DNA of 64,000 nt from Deinococcus sp045062605 (lineage in GTDB: Bacteria; Deinococcota; Deinococci; Deinococcales; Deinococcaceae), in assembly GCF_045062605.1 (NCBI RefSeq), contig NZ_JBJGDW010000015.1:1-64000 (forward strand). The letters run 5' to 3'. How positions within the stretch are numbered: position 1 is the first letter of the stretch; each line of letters opens with the position of its first letter. Below, piece by piece: positions 52,189-61,217 of the stretch. Position numbers and translations under genes: made by a program. The notes under the pieces were generated by a model. It was given only the letters and a program-made list of their open reading frames with translations. It was not told where the DNA came from and made no database searches.

Positions 52189-53941
52189 TCTGCTCGGCCT
52201 CTTGATCGGGTGCAAGTGTGCCGGAAAGTGCTGCTGCCCTCCAAAGCCCTCAGATTCTCTCGTGCCCAGCGTCTTGTTCCGGCAACAGTCGCGCACGTCC
52301 CCGCCTATCAGGTTGCCGGATGAATCGCCATTTGTTCCGCCTCTGCCCGTCTCGCGCTTCCTGGGCACGCCCCTGCCCGAGCGGGTGCCGAGCATCGGTG
52401 TGAATATGGATGCACTCACGTCCACGGTGGAATACACCGATGGCTGGGGCGTGTGGGGGATGGGCCTCCCCAAGAGCCTCAGCAACTTCAACGACGTTCG
52501 GAACGCCGCCCCCACCGCGTATCAGCACGCCGATGGCAACCTGTACGGCTGTTCTGCGAGTGCCTACCAGTGGACCATTGCTCTGTACCGGATGCCGCTG
52601 GCCTCGCCCTCCGATCAGGTGGAGATCGGGACGTGGAACCTTGTCCTGCGAAACGAGGTGGTGGGGCAGTGGCACGAGATTGACGGGCTGCTGGACAGCA
52701 CCGTCGCACGCTCCCTGGACGGCTTCACGGTGTATCAGGTCAACTATTACAACCGCCAGTACGTCCCGGCAAACGGCGAGGTTGGCCCCTTCCCGCCCGA
52801 TGAGGAATACATCGGCGTCTACGAACACCACATCGGCGTCTACGGCGCCTATAGCTTGCAGCACCAGGGTTGGATGCCCAGGACCAGCGACGGGACCGTG
52901 GATGCCACCCACCCGGACGGGATCATGTGGAGCGGTACGCCGGACATGACGGACGTGGGGATTGCCACGAAATCCGGGCAAACGCTTCGCCCTGTTCCAC
53001 AAAATGCGCTGCTGCTGTATGACCTCACACGCTCAGCCTGGTTGCCGTACCTTGATTTTACTGCGGTGGGTGGCGGACGCACCGCCTATCAGGGTGGCCC
53101 GCCGCCACCCACCTACAGCCTGACGGGCACCGTCACTGAGCGGGTGCGGCTAAAAGGCAAGGTGACGCTGCTGCGTCTGGACGCGCTGCCCACTGGGCTG
53201 CTGTCAAATTGGCCCATTCGAGACTGGCCGGACGTCCCTGCGGTGGACGGCGGGACACCGAGTACCCGCCCAGTGGGCGTCCTGCCTCACGCACAGGCGC
53301 TGCTGACCCCGGATGAGGACCGGGCCGTCTGGGACGCCTATCCACCGGGGAGCATCGTCCACTGGGATGGCGCCAGCCGTATGAGAACCCTCCAGGGAGA
53401 ACCGGCATGGCATTTCAAGGTGTCCAGCATTGATTCCTCCGCCGATGCCCTCCGGTATCTTGGCACCCTCAGCCTGCTGGGCCTGCCCGAGTGGGCGATG
53501 CCCGCGCCGCTGACGGGCCTGGAGCAGTACCCCACAGGCATCACCGTCTCGGGCGGCACCCTCAGTCCCGAGGCAGACCCGCACCTGCGCCTGCAAGTGC
53601 CCGCGCTGACAGATCGCCTGACCTCTCGCGTGGCCTGGAGCATCCCAGCAGGGAGCTACACCCTGGAAGTCACCTTCCCGCCCGCGCCAGGGGGCACGCA
53701 GCGCAGCACGGCCAGCTTCGCGCTGCGTGCCCCCTGGCAGACGCCGGACCTGACCGTGCTGGTGAATGTCGCAGGAGTCACGGATGACATTCCGAACCTG
53801 ACGGGCCGGACGTGGATTCAGCGCACGGTGCCCGCGTCAGATGACCCCTCCGGCATCCTCGTCTCCACGCCCGTCCCCATCACCCTGCACCTCGCCCAGT
53901 TCAGCGTGCTGCGGACGCTGCAAGCGCCCAGCACCATCTAG
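52178..53941 (+). CDS. Large tail protein with Cys-rich N terminus, 587 aa
   Basis: Starts MQDDLLGLLIGCKCAGKCCC, five Cys in ten residues, followed by Pro-rich linkers. Then a beta-rich body (EEYIGVYEHHIGVYGAYSLQ; GTVTERVRLKGKVTLLRLDA). Overlaps the hub gene by 11 nt. Minor tail protein by position. The Cys cluster may bind metal, perhaps to stabilise the tip. Confidence 0.6.
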   Translation: MQDDLLGLLIGCKCAGKCCCPPKPSDSLVPSVLFRQQSRTSPPIRLPDESPFVPPLPVSRFLGTPLPERVPSIGVNMDALTSTVEYTDGWGVWGMGLPKSLSNFNDVRNAAPTAYQHADGNLYGCSASAYQWTIALYRMPLASPSDQVEIGTWNLVLRNEVVGQWHEIDGLLDSTVARSLDGFTVYQVNYYNRQYVPANGEVGPFPPDEEYIGVYEHHIGVYGAYSLQHQGWMPRTSDGTVDATHPDGIMWSGTPDMTDVGIATKSGQTLRPVPQNALLLYDLTRSAWLPYLDFTAVGGGRTAYQGGPPPPTYSLTGTVTERVRLKGKVTLLRLDALPTGLLSNWPIRDWPDVPAVDGGTPSTRPVGVLPHAQALLTPDEDRAVWDAYPPGSIVHWDGASRMRTLQGEPAWHFKVSSIDSSADALRYLGTLSLLGLPEWAMPAPLTGLEQYPTGITVSGGTLSPEADPHLRLQVPALTDRLTSRVAWSIPAGSYTLEVTFPPAPGGTQRSTASFALRAPWQTPDLTVLVNVAGVTDDIPNLTGRTWIQRTVPASDDPSGILVSTPVPITLHLAQFSVLRTLQAPSTI

Positions 53942-53949
53942 GAGACACT

Positions 53950-54960
53950 ATGGCAGTCGTCGGACTCGTTGAAACCCTGGCCACCACGCAAATACCCCTG
54001 GCCTATTACAGCGGTCTGATCGGCGCGCTGCTGCAAGGCCAGGAGGGCGCACCGGCCACCGTGCTGCTGAACGGCGTGGCGGTGACGTACCCGGTTACGC
54101 TGGCTTCTCCTGACATTCTGCGGATCGAGCGCGGACCGGGCGAGACCGTGACCCGGCTGTACGGCACGCCCGTTGCCGCAGCGGGCATCACCATTCAGGA
54201 GGCGGACGGCTCCCCAACTGGGACACTGAAGACGCTCAAAATGCCAAACGGCACGCTCGTTGATAATGGCAGCGGCGTGTTTACCTACACGCCCCCAGTC
54301 GCCTTCAACGCCACCAACAAACCCCGCCTGAAGGCGTCCTCCAGCACCATCTCACCCAGCCCGGTCCCGGCCAGCACTTTTGACATGTCTGCGGTGGCGT
54401 TCTGGAGCTTTACCCCAACCGCGACAGTGACGCTGACCGGCATCCGAAGCACGCGGGAGATGGCGGGGGCCAATCTGCGGGCTGAGGTGTTCCGGGTCAG
54501 CACGCAGGCGGTGATTGGCAGCAGCCCCTACGCGACGATGACGGGCGGGGCGATGACCGCCACGCTGAGCGCGCCCGTCACGCTGACGGCGGGGACACAG
54601 TACATGATCGGGTTGCGGACCAACAACTCGGGATGGGTGCAGTCCAGCGCCAGCGCCGTGTCGTTCGCTGGGTTCTCGCCGCTGACTGGCACGGCGTATT
54701 ACGCCGCAACCGGGAACGTGGATAACGCCTACCCCTCCAACACGATTGACGCAGGAGGCTACCCCGCGTTTGAACTGCAACTCGCAGGCACCTCAAAAGA
54801 CGTGATCGGCCCGCTGGACCCCGCCGACTTCCCCACCGTCAGCGCCGCGTCTGCGCTGCCCATCAACAGCGGCGGCCTGGTGGTGGATGACGCGGCCAGG
54901 ACGGCAACCCTGACCTGGAAGTTCAGCGACGGCAGCACGAAGTCCGTGGCGCTGATCTGA
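53950..54960 (+). CDS. Tail protein with C-terminal module shared with the collagen-like fibre
   Basis: 336 residues. N-terminal 120 residues beta-rich (VTYPVTLASPDILRIERGPG); about 130-300 form a DUF4082-like sandwich (FTPTATVTLTGIRSTREMAG, EVFRVSTQAVIGSS). Its end DVIGPLDPADFPTVS recurs as GVIGPLDPVDFPTVS in the collagen-like protein. SD GGAGACACT. Probable receptor-binding or fibre component. Confidence 0.65.
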   Translation: MAVVGLVETLATTQIPLAYYSGLIGALLQGQEGAPATVLLNGVAVTYPVTLASPDILRIERGPGETVTRLYGTPVAAAGITIQEADGSPTGTLKTLKMPNGTLVDNGSGVFTYTPPVAFNATNKPRLKASSSTISPSPVPASTFDMSAVAFWSFTPTATVTLTGIRSTREMAGANLRAEVFRVSTQAVIGSSPYATMTGGAMTATLSAPVTLTAGTQYMIGLRTNNSGWVQSSASAVSFAGFSPLTGTAYYAATGNVDNAYPSNTIDAGGYPAFELQLAGTSKDVIGPLDPADFPTVSAASALPINSGGLVVDDAARTATLTWKFSDGSTKSVALI

Positions 54961-54999
54961 TGCCCATGACCCACCCGACTCCCACCCCCCGGAGGCTCC

Positions 55000-55374
55000 A
55001 TGCTGACCACTATTGTTGACCTGTCCGGCGTGCGCGGGGATACCCTGCTGCGCGCCTTCCCCCTCACCCGCGACGGCCTGCCCCTTAGCGCGGCAGACGG
55101 GGCGGAACTGGCGGCCCGCTTCGTGGGGAGCGTGCAGATTCGCGCCGCCGCAGATGATCCGCTGATTCTCGCCCAGGGCGCGGTGTCCTTTGTGACCACG
55201 GACCCGCCGCAACTGGTGATCGAGGTGTCCGGTGCCGACATGCAAGACGTCGAGCGCGCGGTCTATGACGTGCAACTGACCGAGGCCCGCCCAGGCAATC
55301 TGCAGGGCGATCTGGTGTGGACGATTCTAGCCGGGAAGATCAAACTCAGGAAGGACGTCGTTCGTGTTCCTTGA
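55000..55374 (+). CDS. BppU_N-like baseplate protein, 124 aa
   Basis: MLTTIVDLSGVRGDTLLRAF, then QIRAAADDPLILAQGAVSFV and ADMQDVERAVYDVQL, which resemble the N-terminal fold of upper baseplate proteins that anchor fibres. SD GGAGGCTCC. It precedes the collagen-like protein and overlaps its start by 11 nt. Moderate. Confidence 0.55.
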   Translation: MLTTIVDLSGVRGDTLLRAFPLTRDGLPLSAADGAELAARFVGSVQIRAAADDPLILAQGAVSFVTTDPPQLVIEVSGADMQDVERAVYDVQLTEARPGNLQGDLVWTILAGKIKLRKDVVRVP

Positions 55375-57043
55375 CGGCATCGCGGTCAGCGCGCCCACGG
55401 GGGGCCTGCTGGTTTTAGAGCCTGTCATCGGCGTGCTGGGCGAGGTGACAACCCCAGGCGTGACCGTGCCGATGCCGGGGCCAGGAGGCGCGGTTGGCCC
55501 TGTCGGTCCCCAGGGGATTCAGGGCGTCCCCGGTGCAGATGGACCCGTGGGTCCGCAGGGTGAGACTGGAGCCGTAGGCCCCCAGGGCTTTCAGGGCGTG
55601 AAAGGCGATACCGGACTTCAGGGGCCAATCGGAGAGACTGGGCCTGCTGGAGCGCAGGGGATTCAGGGCGAAGCTGGACCCATCGGGCCTCAAGGGACAG
55701 TGGGGGCGGCTGGCCCCGCAGGTCCGCAGGGCGGCCCCGGTCCGGCTGGCGCAGACGGGCAACCAGGGGCAACGGGGCCAGCGGGGGCAGACGGCGCAGT
55801 CGGGCCTCAAGGAATTCCGGGTGAGCCTGGACCCGCTGGCGCAGACGGGGGGCAGGGCGTCAAGGGGGACACCGGGGCCACAGGTCCGGCTGGAACAGAC
55901 GGTCCGATCGGCCCTCAAGGCACCACTGGCCCTGTCGGCGCAAAAGGCGATCCTGGCACCGCTGCCACCGTCACTGTCGGGACCGTCACCACGGGGGCGG
56001 CAGGAACGCAGGCGCAGGTCACCAACAGCGGCACCACGAGCGCCGCCGTGCTGAACTTCGTGATTCCGAAAGGTGCGGACGGCACGGGCGGGAGCGGGGC
56101 TGTCAGCAGCGTGGCCGGACGGACGGGGGCAGTGGTCATCACTACCACTGATCTCGCGGACTTCACCGAGGCGTCCCAGGACGTACTCGGCGCGATTCTG
56201 GCGGACAGCACCGACCTCGATTACACGTACAACGATGCTGCCAACACCGAGACGGCCACGGTGACGGGCCTGCGCGGGAAGAGCCTGCCCGCCTCTGCTG
56301 CCCTGACGGCTGGCCTGAGCATCCGCGTCAATACCGCTGGGACAGCCTGGGAGGCGTACACGCCAGGAGGAGGCAGCAGCGGCACACCCCGCCTGAGTGC
56401 CGAAACGCCCAGCGGGACCGTGGCCGCCCGCGTGGCGGCAAGGACGGGAGCGGGGAGCACCTGGGGGGGGAACTACTACCAGCGGCTCACCCCGACTGCC
56501 GATATTCGCGTGGTCGGCCTGGAGGACAGCCGCCCGCACGGCACCGGCGTCGTCACGGCGAAAATCTGGAACGTCAGCACCGGGACGCTCATCGCCTCAT
56601 CCGCACCCCTGACCGCCGCCCAGCGCACCGGGACGTACCGCTGGGTCTTTGCAAATGGGCAGGGCGTTGTGCTGACTGCCGGGGCGGCAATCGCCATCGG
56701 TATTGACGCAGCGACAGGCACCCTGGAGTACCAGGGTGAGGGCAACCTGACCAGCATGGCGGGCTTTACAGTCGGGCCAGGTGCCTACGCTGCCTCCGGT
56801 GGTTTTCCGAATAGCTCCTACGCAGGAACACCAACGTTTGACGTGCTGACTGCCCCCGCTACCCTCGCCGCCAAGGGCGTCATTGGACCGCTGGACCCTG
56901 TTGATTTTCCCACCGTGTCCAACCTCACGAGCCTCCCCAACAACAGCGGTGCACTCTACACGGGCGTCACCCCGCCCCGTCCGGTGTATCGCGCTGCTGA
57001 CGGCACCCTGTACTACGGCCCGGCCTACAGCGCCACCCCCTGA
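55364..57043 (+). CDS. Collagen-like tail fibre protein
   Basis: 559 residues from GTG 55364. Short N-terminal domain (1-35), then roughly 55 Gly-X-Y triplets (about 38-200), then GTAATVTVGTVTTGAAGTQA and a QVTNSGTTSAAVLNFVIPKG block common in phage collagen fibres, a linker (SSVAGRTGAVVITTTDLADF) and the DUF4082-like C-terminal domain (about 345-535). Trimeric fibre; the C-terminal module probably contacts the receptor. Confidence 0.85.
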   Translation: MFLDGIAVSAPTGGLLVLEPVIGVLGEVTTPGVTVPMPGPGGAVGPVGPQGIQGVPGADGPVGPQGETGAVGPQGFQGVKGDTGLQGPIGETGPAGAQGIQGEAGPIGPQGTVGAAGPAGPQGGPGPAGADGQPGATGPAGADGAVGPQGIPGEPGPAGADGGQGVKGDTGATGPAGTDGPIGPQGTTGPVGAKGDPGTAATVTVGTVTTGAAGTQAQVTNSGTTSAAVLNFVIPKGADGTGGSGAVSSVAGRTGAVVITTTDLADFTEASQDVLGAILADSTDLDYTYNDAANTETATVTGLRGKSLPASAALTAGLSIRVNTAGTAWEAYTPGGGSSGTPRLSAETPSGTVAARVAARTGAGSTWGGNYYQRLTPTADIRVVGLEDSRPHGTGVVTAKIWNVSTGTLIASSAPLTAAQRTGTYRWVFANGQGVVLTAGAAIAIGIDAATGTLEYQGEGNLTSMAGFTVGPGAYAASGGFPNSSYAGTPTFDVLTAPATLAAKGVIGPLDPVDFPTVSNLTSLPNNSGALYTGVTPPRPVYRAADGTLYYGPAYSATP

Positions 57044-57086
57044 TCCCTGCCTCGCCTGTTGGGCGAGTGCTTAAGTAGGAGACCCC

Positions 57087-58574
57087 ATGACCCTAGACAC
57101 CGATCTGGCCCGCGCGTCCCAGGACGCCTCCGCCCTCGCAGAGCGGCTGCTGGACCTGTCCAAAGCCGTCCCCGTCATCCCGCCCCCGCCCGCCCCCATC
57201 TGGCAAATCCTGGCCGACGAACCCGGACCCTTTGAGGTCACAGGCACGCAGACCGTCCGCTACGGCAAAGGCGACAGGTGGGTCAAGAAGCTGGTGTCCG
57301 GCAAGGGCGCGGCCAGCAACGGCTTCTTTGGCTCGGACCCTGTTCCCGGCGTCACCAAGCAGGCCCAGGTCTTGATCGTGCCGGGGACGATCCTCCCAAA
57401 AGCTAAAGGGACGGCGGCCGTCCCTGCGCCTGCCGTCCCTGCTGCCGAGAAGCCCGTGATCAACATCGGCCCCATGTGGAAACCGCCAAAGGTCATCACG
57501 TCTGGCGGCGTCTATGAAGGCATGTGGAAGTCGGATGACCCCGCCGTGGCCGCCGTGACGATCCGCACTTCAGAACTGGTGGAACTGCGGGGGGAGGCAG
57601 ACAGCAAGGGGCACGTCGTCAGCGCGCCCTGGGCCTGGGTCAACCTGGTCATCCGGCAGATGCAAGCGCGCGGCGTGAACCCAAACGTTCTGCGGCGCGT
57701 CGGCGGGCGGTTCCTGGCGGCAGAGGGCGTGGAGTCGCTGCTGATCGAGGACAGCGACATTACCGGAAGCAGCGGCGTCTACGTCAACACCTGGCGGCCC
57801 AGCAAGGTCCGGCCCTACAGCATCATCATGCAGCGCCTACGCGGCAAGAACATGGAAGGCCGCCTGAGCGACGGGCGCGGCGGTTACCTTCAGGAGTTCT
57901 ACCGGGGCCAGTACGTCCAATTGAACAACCTCGCCAACATTCCCGGCGTGCTGCTGGACCTCCTGCGCCTGGACAACACGGCGCGGGAATCCTTCATTGA
58001 GGACGCCGTGAACTTCCATAACTGCACCGGGACGCTGGAGAGCTTCATGCGGATCACCCGTTCCCTGATTAATGGGGCCTTCGGGTCTCCAGTAGACGGC
58101 GACTACACGGGCGGCGGCATCATGCTGGGCGACGGTGAAGGTGGGAAGCAGGAGGCCCTGAAGAACACCGTGATCGAGACCAGCAACTACGGGCTGGCCG
58201 TCTCCAACGGGAACCACATCCGGGTGGTGGAAAACATCGCCCTGGGCCTTGGCAAGTTGCCAGACGGCACCATCCTTGACAGCACGCCGGACTGCGGGTT
58301 CTACGCGCGGGACTATGACCAAACCGTGGGCAAGCCGGACACCTACCGCGACCCGTCCACGGTGCTGTTTCAGGACAACCTGGCGGGCTGGATGCGTCCC
58401 ACCGCCAACAACCCGACGCGCCGCAACGATTACGGTGTGGCACCGGATCAGGCACGCTCTGTCAACAACCGAAGCGTGATTGGCGACGTCACGCCGGCCA
58501 TGCTGACCAGCGCGATTGCCGACTGGGAAGCGATGGCGTCCAGGGCGGGCATGAAGCATGCGGGGCGAATCTAG
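57087..58574 (+). CDS. Right-handed beta-helix tail protein, homologue of a host secreted protein
   Basis: 495 residues from ATG 57087 (GTAGGAGACCCC). Coiled N terminus (1-32), Pro-rich linkers, then a beta-helix of about 350 residues. It is colinear with the host protein at 1-1305: SGGVYEGMWKSDDPAV vs KGGTYRGNWESMNPNV; RGVNPNVLRRVGGRFLAAEG vs YGMNPNVSGAYAGRFVAAEE; YTGGGIMLGDG vs YSGGGIMLGDG. It lies at the end of the tail module, so it is a tail spike/receptor-binding candidate, possibly a polysaccharide-binding or cleaving one. No catalytic residues can be named. Confidence 0.8.
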   Translation: MTLDTDLARASQDASALAERLLDLSKAVPVIPPPPAPIWQILADEPGPFEVTGTQTVRYGKGDRWVKKLVSGKGAASNGFFGSDPVPGVTKQAQVLIVPGTILPKAKGTAAVPAPAVPAAEKPVINIGPMWKPPKVITSGGVYEGMWKSDDPAVAAVTIRTSELVELRGEADSKGHVVSAPWAWVNLVIRQMQARGVNPNVLRRVGGRFLAAEGVESLLIEDSDITGSSGVYVNTWRPSKVRPYSIIMQRLRGKNMEGRLSDGRGGYLQEFYRGQYVQLNNLANIPGVLLDLLRLDNTARESFIEDAVNFHNCTGTLESFMRITRSLINGAFGSPVDGDYTGGGIMLGDGEGGKQEALKNTVIETSNYGLAVSNGNHIRVVENIALGLGKLPDGTILDSTPDCGFYARDYDQTVGKPDTYRDPSTVLFQDNLAGWMRPTANNPTRRNDYGVAPDQARSVNNRSVIGDVTPAMLTSAIADWEAMASRAGMKHAGRI

Positions 58575-58985
58575 ATGGCGCGCCGATTGGGGAGCGCCGC
58601 CCTGCTGATCGGGGCGGCGCTTTCGTTGCCGCTGGCGAGCGTACTGGGCGCAATCCCCCCAATCCCGGCGGTTTGCCGTTTGGAGGTGATCCCGGATTAC
58701 ACCCTCGGATTCGTGTACAAGGCCGTCCTGCGCCTCTCGCCTGAGTGCGAGTTCGGGCAAAGCCTGCGGGTCCGCAAGTCCAGCACGCTGAACGTCAAGC
58801 GGGAAGGCGCGCCCGTTCAGCCGATTCGGCCTGAAGTGGGTGCCTGGACGCTGGGACGCTTGAGCAGCACCATTCCAGACTGGCAACTCTGGACCTCAAA
58901 TTCCTGGCGCTGGGAATACAACGATCCGCTGCTGACCAAAGGCAAGTGGAAAGCCGGGGAGGTGCGCTATGCCAGACCTGAATAG
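58575..58985 (+). CDS. Secreted protein after the tail spike, 136 aa
   Basis: ATG 58575 right after the spike stop. Signal peptide MARRLGSAALLIGAALSLPL onward to about residue 26. Mature part is beta-rich with two Cys. Unknown; a phage-encoded exported protein in the lysis/conversion region. Confidence 0.6.
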   Translation: MARRLGSAALLIGAALSLPLASVLGAIPPIPAVCRLEVIPDYTLGFVYKAVLRLSPECEFGQSLRVRKSSTLNVKREGAPVQPIRPEVGAWTLGRLSSTIPDWQLWTSNSWRWEYNDPLLTKGKWKAGEVRYARPE

Positions 58986-59430
58986 GCGCACGGTGTCTGA
59001 CGAGCCGAGCTTCTGGCGCGGGGTTGCCTACGGCATGAGGGCCATGCTCATCGCTACCCACGTCCTTTTTGGGATTCCGTGCATCGTGCGGCAGAACATC
59101 CCGCTGCTGTTCACCGGGTACGCGAAGTTCGACGATCAATTCCCGTTCGTCGTGTGGGGGCTGGCCAGCCTTCTCGCCGCCCTGCTCCTGGCTGTGGTGC
59201 CCATGCGTGTGCCGTGGGGGCTGGGTTCCACCATGTTCAGCGCGTTCCTGTTCCTGTTTATCGGCTTCATGTTCGCCGTGGGCGCGGGCCTGCTGCCGGG
59301 GACGGCGATGTTCCTGGGGTTCGGGGCGGCGTCGGGACTGCTGTTCATCCGTTCGCTCTGGTTTTACATGATTCAGGTGCAGTGGTTTCAGGCGCATGTG
59401 CTTGAACGGACGGTGGTGCGTGGCCGATGA
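58969..59430 (+). CDS. Multi-TM membrane protein, 153 aa
   Basis: Overlaps the previous gene by 17 nt. Four hydrophobic segments (about 26-42, 60-77, 85-105, 110-130), e.g. VWGLASLLAALLLAVVPM. Could be a lysis-related or superinfection membrane protein. No family recognised. Confidence 0.6.
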   Translation: MPDLNRRTVSDEPSFWRGVAYGMRAMLIATHVLFGIPCIVRQNIPLLFTGYAKFDDQFPFVVWGLASLLAALLLAVVPMRVPWGLGSTMFSAFLFLFIGFMFAVGAGLLPGTAMFLGFGAASGLLFIRSLWFYMIQVQWFQAHVLERTVVRGR

Positions 59431-59770
59431 CACCACCAGGGAGGCGCTGACCTGGGCCGTTGGGGGCGCGGGTGGGCTGAGTGTCGTCGGTCTGCTGGGC
59501 GTGCTGATCCGGGGCCTGCTGACCGGCACCATCGTGCAGGAAAAAGAGGTCCGCGACGATCTGCGCACCGAGGTTAACCGCCTGCGGGAAGACCAGGTCC
59601 GTCAGCAGGGGGAGATCGATGGTCTGCGGACCGCCATGCGCCTCCTGACCGGCGTCAACCTGCACCTGATGACCAGCCGCGCCGATGCCCGCGCCGCCCT
59701 GCGGGAGGCCGAACGCGAGCTGCACCGCACCCCCACCGAATGGCCGGTGGACCCGATAGGAGGAACATGA
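59420..59770 (+). CDS. Holin-like protein with TM and coiled coil, 116 aa
   Basis: GTG 59420. One TM segment (about 11-33, GGAGGLSVVGLLGVLIRGLL) then a charged coiled coil (VQEKEVRDDLRTEVNRLRED). Overlaps the membrane gene before it and ends 3 nt into the endolysin start. XhlA-type layouts look similar. Holin-accessory role inferred from place. Confidence 0.6.
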   Translation: MADDTTREALTWAVGGAGGLSVVGLLGVLIRGLLTGTIVQEKEVRDDLRTEVNRLREDQVRQQGEIDGLRTAMRLLTGVNLHLMTSRADARAALREAERELHRTPTEWPVDPIGGT

Positions 59771-60486
59771 CCAGTTTTTATCCCACACTCAACACGCCCA
59801 CCACCACCTACACCGTGCAGCCCGGCTGCGGCTTTCTTGACCCGCTCTACCTGAAAGCGCTCGGCAGCCAGCACCCGGCAGAAGATTTCAATGCTATTTC
59901 CGGCGCTGATACCGATTTGGGCGATCCTGTCCATGCGGCAGACGACGGGGAAGTCCTGGCGACAGGCTATGACGGCTACATCGGGGGGATGGTGGAAATC
60001 CGGCACGCAGATGGCAGCACCTCCGGCTACTGGCATCTGCGCGATATCCACGTCAAGAAGGGCCAGCGCGTCGAGGGAGGCGACTTCATCGGGCAGATCG
60101 GCAGCGGCGGCCCGCGCTCCAAGATGCTCGCGCACCTGCACTTCTACGTGAAGCGCCCCGGCGTCAACCTGCCCCTGATCTACTGGCCCAGCACGCACGA
60201 GAAGGACCCCACCAAATGCGCCGCGTTCATCCGGGCCAACTATTTCCAGCCAGGGGAGTGGCTGAAAGCGCGCGGGGCAAAGCGCACGCTGGCTGACCTT
60301 CAGGGCCAGCACGGTGAGCCGGCCCGCCTGCTGATTGACCGGGGAGACGGCCCGGTGGACGTGACCGGTCAGCTCGTGCAACTCAGCGGCAACGGCGTGA
60401 CGCTGGATGCCCGCACCGCCACCATTCGCGCCTACGTCAACGACGTGCACCCGGCCAGCGTCCCGGCCCTGCCTCCCCAGCCCTGA
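59767..60486 (+). CDS. M23 family peptidase endolysin
   Basis: Zinc endopeptidase for peptidoglycan crosslinks. 239 residues. LytM-type ligands: His36 and Asp40 (HPAEDF), His90 (YWHLRD) and HLH at 123-125 (LAHLHFYV). The first motif reads H-xxx-D as usual. C-terminal 90 residues (about 150-239) may bind the wall. No signal peptide, so it needs a holin. SD AGGAGGAAC. Confidence 0.88.
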   Translation: MTSFYPTLNTPTTTYTVQPGCGFLDPLYLKALGSQHPAEDFNAISGADTDLGDPVHAADDGEVLATGYDGYIGGMVEIRHADGSTSGYWHLRDIHVKKGQRVEGGDFIGQIGSGGPRSKMLAHLHFYVKRPGVNLPLIYWPSTHEKDPTKCAAFIRANYFQPGEWLKARGAKRTLADLQGQHGEPARLLIDRGDGPVDVTGQLVQLSGNGVTLDARTATIRAYVNDVHPASVPALPPQP

Positions 60487-60511
60487 ACCACCGCCACCCA
60501 TCACGCCGCCA

Positions 60512-60530
60512 GGCCCGCGCAATGCGGGCC
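60512..60530 (+). terminator. Hairpin after the endolysin gene
   Basis: GGCCCGC-GCAAT-GCGGGCC, perfect 7-bp stem, weak T content after it. Confidence 0.5.
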
Positions 60531-60556
60531 GTTCCTATTCCATCCGGAGGGTCCAT

Positions 60557-60961
60557 TTGAAGAAATACCTGCTTTACCTGCTGGCGCTGTTGCTGATCGC
60601 CGTGGCGCTGGCCCAGGACGCCATTCCCGGCGTGCCTGCCGAATATCAATCTCTGGTGACGCTGCTGATCGGCTGGTTGACGGGTTGGGCGACGGTGGGC
60701 CTGACGGCCATCTGGAAGAAGGTCTTTCAGACCAGCGGCCCCAGCACCGTCCTGGTTAGCGCCGGGATGTCGCTGCTGGCCGGCTTTGGCTTCACCGCTT
60801 ACGCCGCGCTGAGCATCCGGGGTGACACGCCGTGGTGGCAGGCTCTGGTGTCCGCTGCAATCGGGTTTATCGGCGCAAACGGCACCTACATCTCCCGCGT
60901 CATGGCCAGCACGAAAGCTCTCAAGACAGTCGCCGCAGATGGCGCAAAGGACTCCGCATGA
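60557..60961 (+). CDS. Holin-like membrane protein, 134 aa
   Basis: TTG start with GGAGGGTCCAT. Signal-like N-terminal helix (KKYLLYLLALLLIAVALAQ), then two TM segments (about 29-50 and 63-85) and a third (ALVSAAIGFIGANGTYISR). Next to the endolysin, so the best holin candidate. Its own N terminus could also be a signal peptide. Confidence 0.65.
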   Translation: MKKYLLYLLALLLIAVALAQDAIPGVPAEYQSLVTLLIGWLTGWATVGLTAIWKKVFQTSGPSTVLVSAGMSLLAGFGFTAYAALSIRGDTPWWQALVSAAIGFIGANGTYISRVMASTKALKTVAADGAKDSA

Positions 60962-61179
60962 AAATTGACCTCTCCACGTTGCAGCAGCTCGCCGGGGTGC
61001 CAGATCTCGTCAAGGAAGTTCTCGCCGCCTTCACCCACGCGCCCGCCGTCGTGTCGGACCCGAAGTTCCTGGTCAGCCTGGTCAAAGGAGGCATCGACGT
61101 CGCTGCTGCGCCGGACGACGAGAGCCGACGGGAAGTGATCCAGATCCAGGTTGCCCGGATCACCCGCGAATTCGCCTGA
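60958..61179 (+). CDS. Small phage protein, 73 aa
   Basis: ATGA overlap with the holin-like gene. MKIDLSTLQQLAGVPDLVKE, helical, no TM. Unknown; possibly a lysis regulator. Confidence 0.55.
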   Translation: MKIDLSTLQQLAGVPDLVKEVLAAFTHAPAVVSDPKFLVSLVKGGIDVAAAPDDESRREVIQIQVARITREFA

Positions 61180-61217
61180 GCGCCACGCCGCTCCTTTCTC
61201 TGTTCTCTGGAGTCCAC

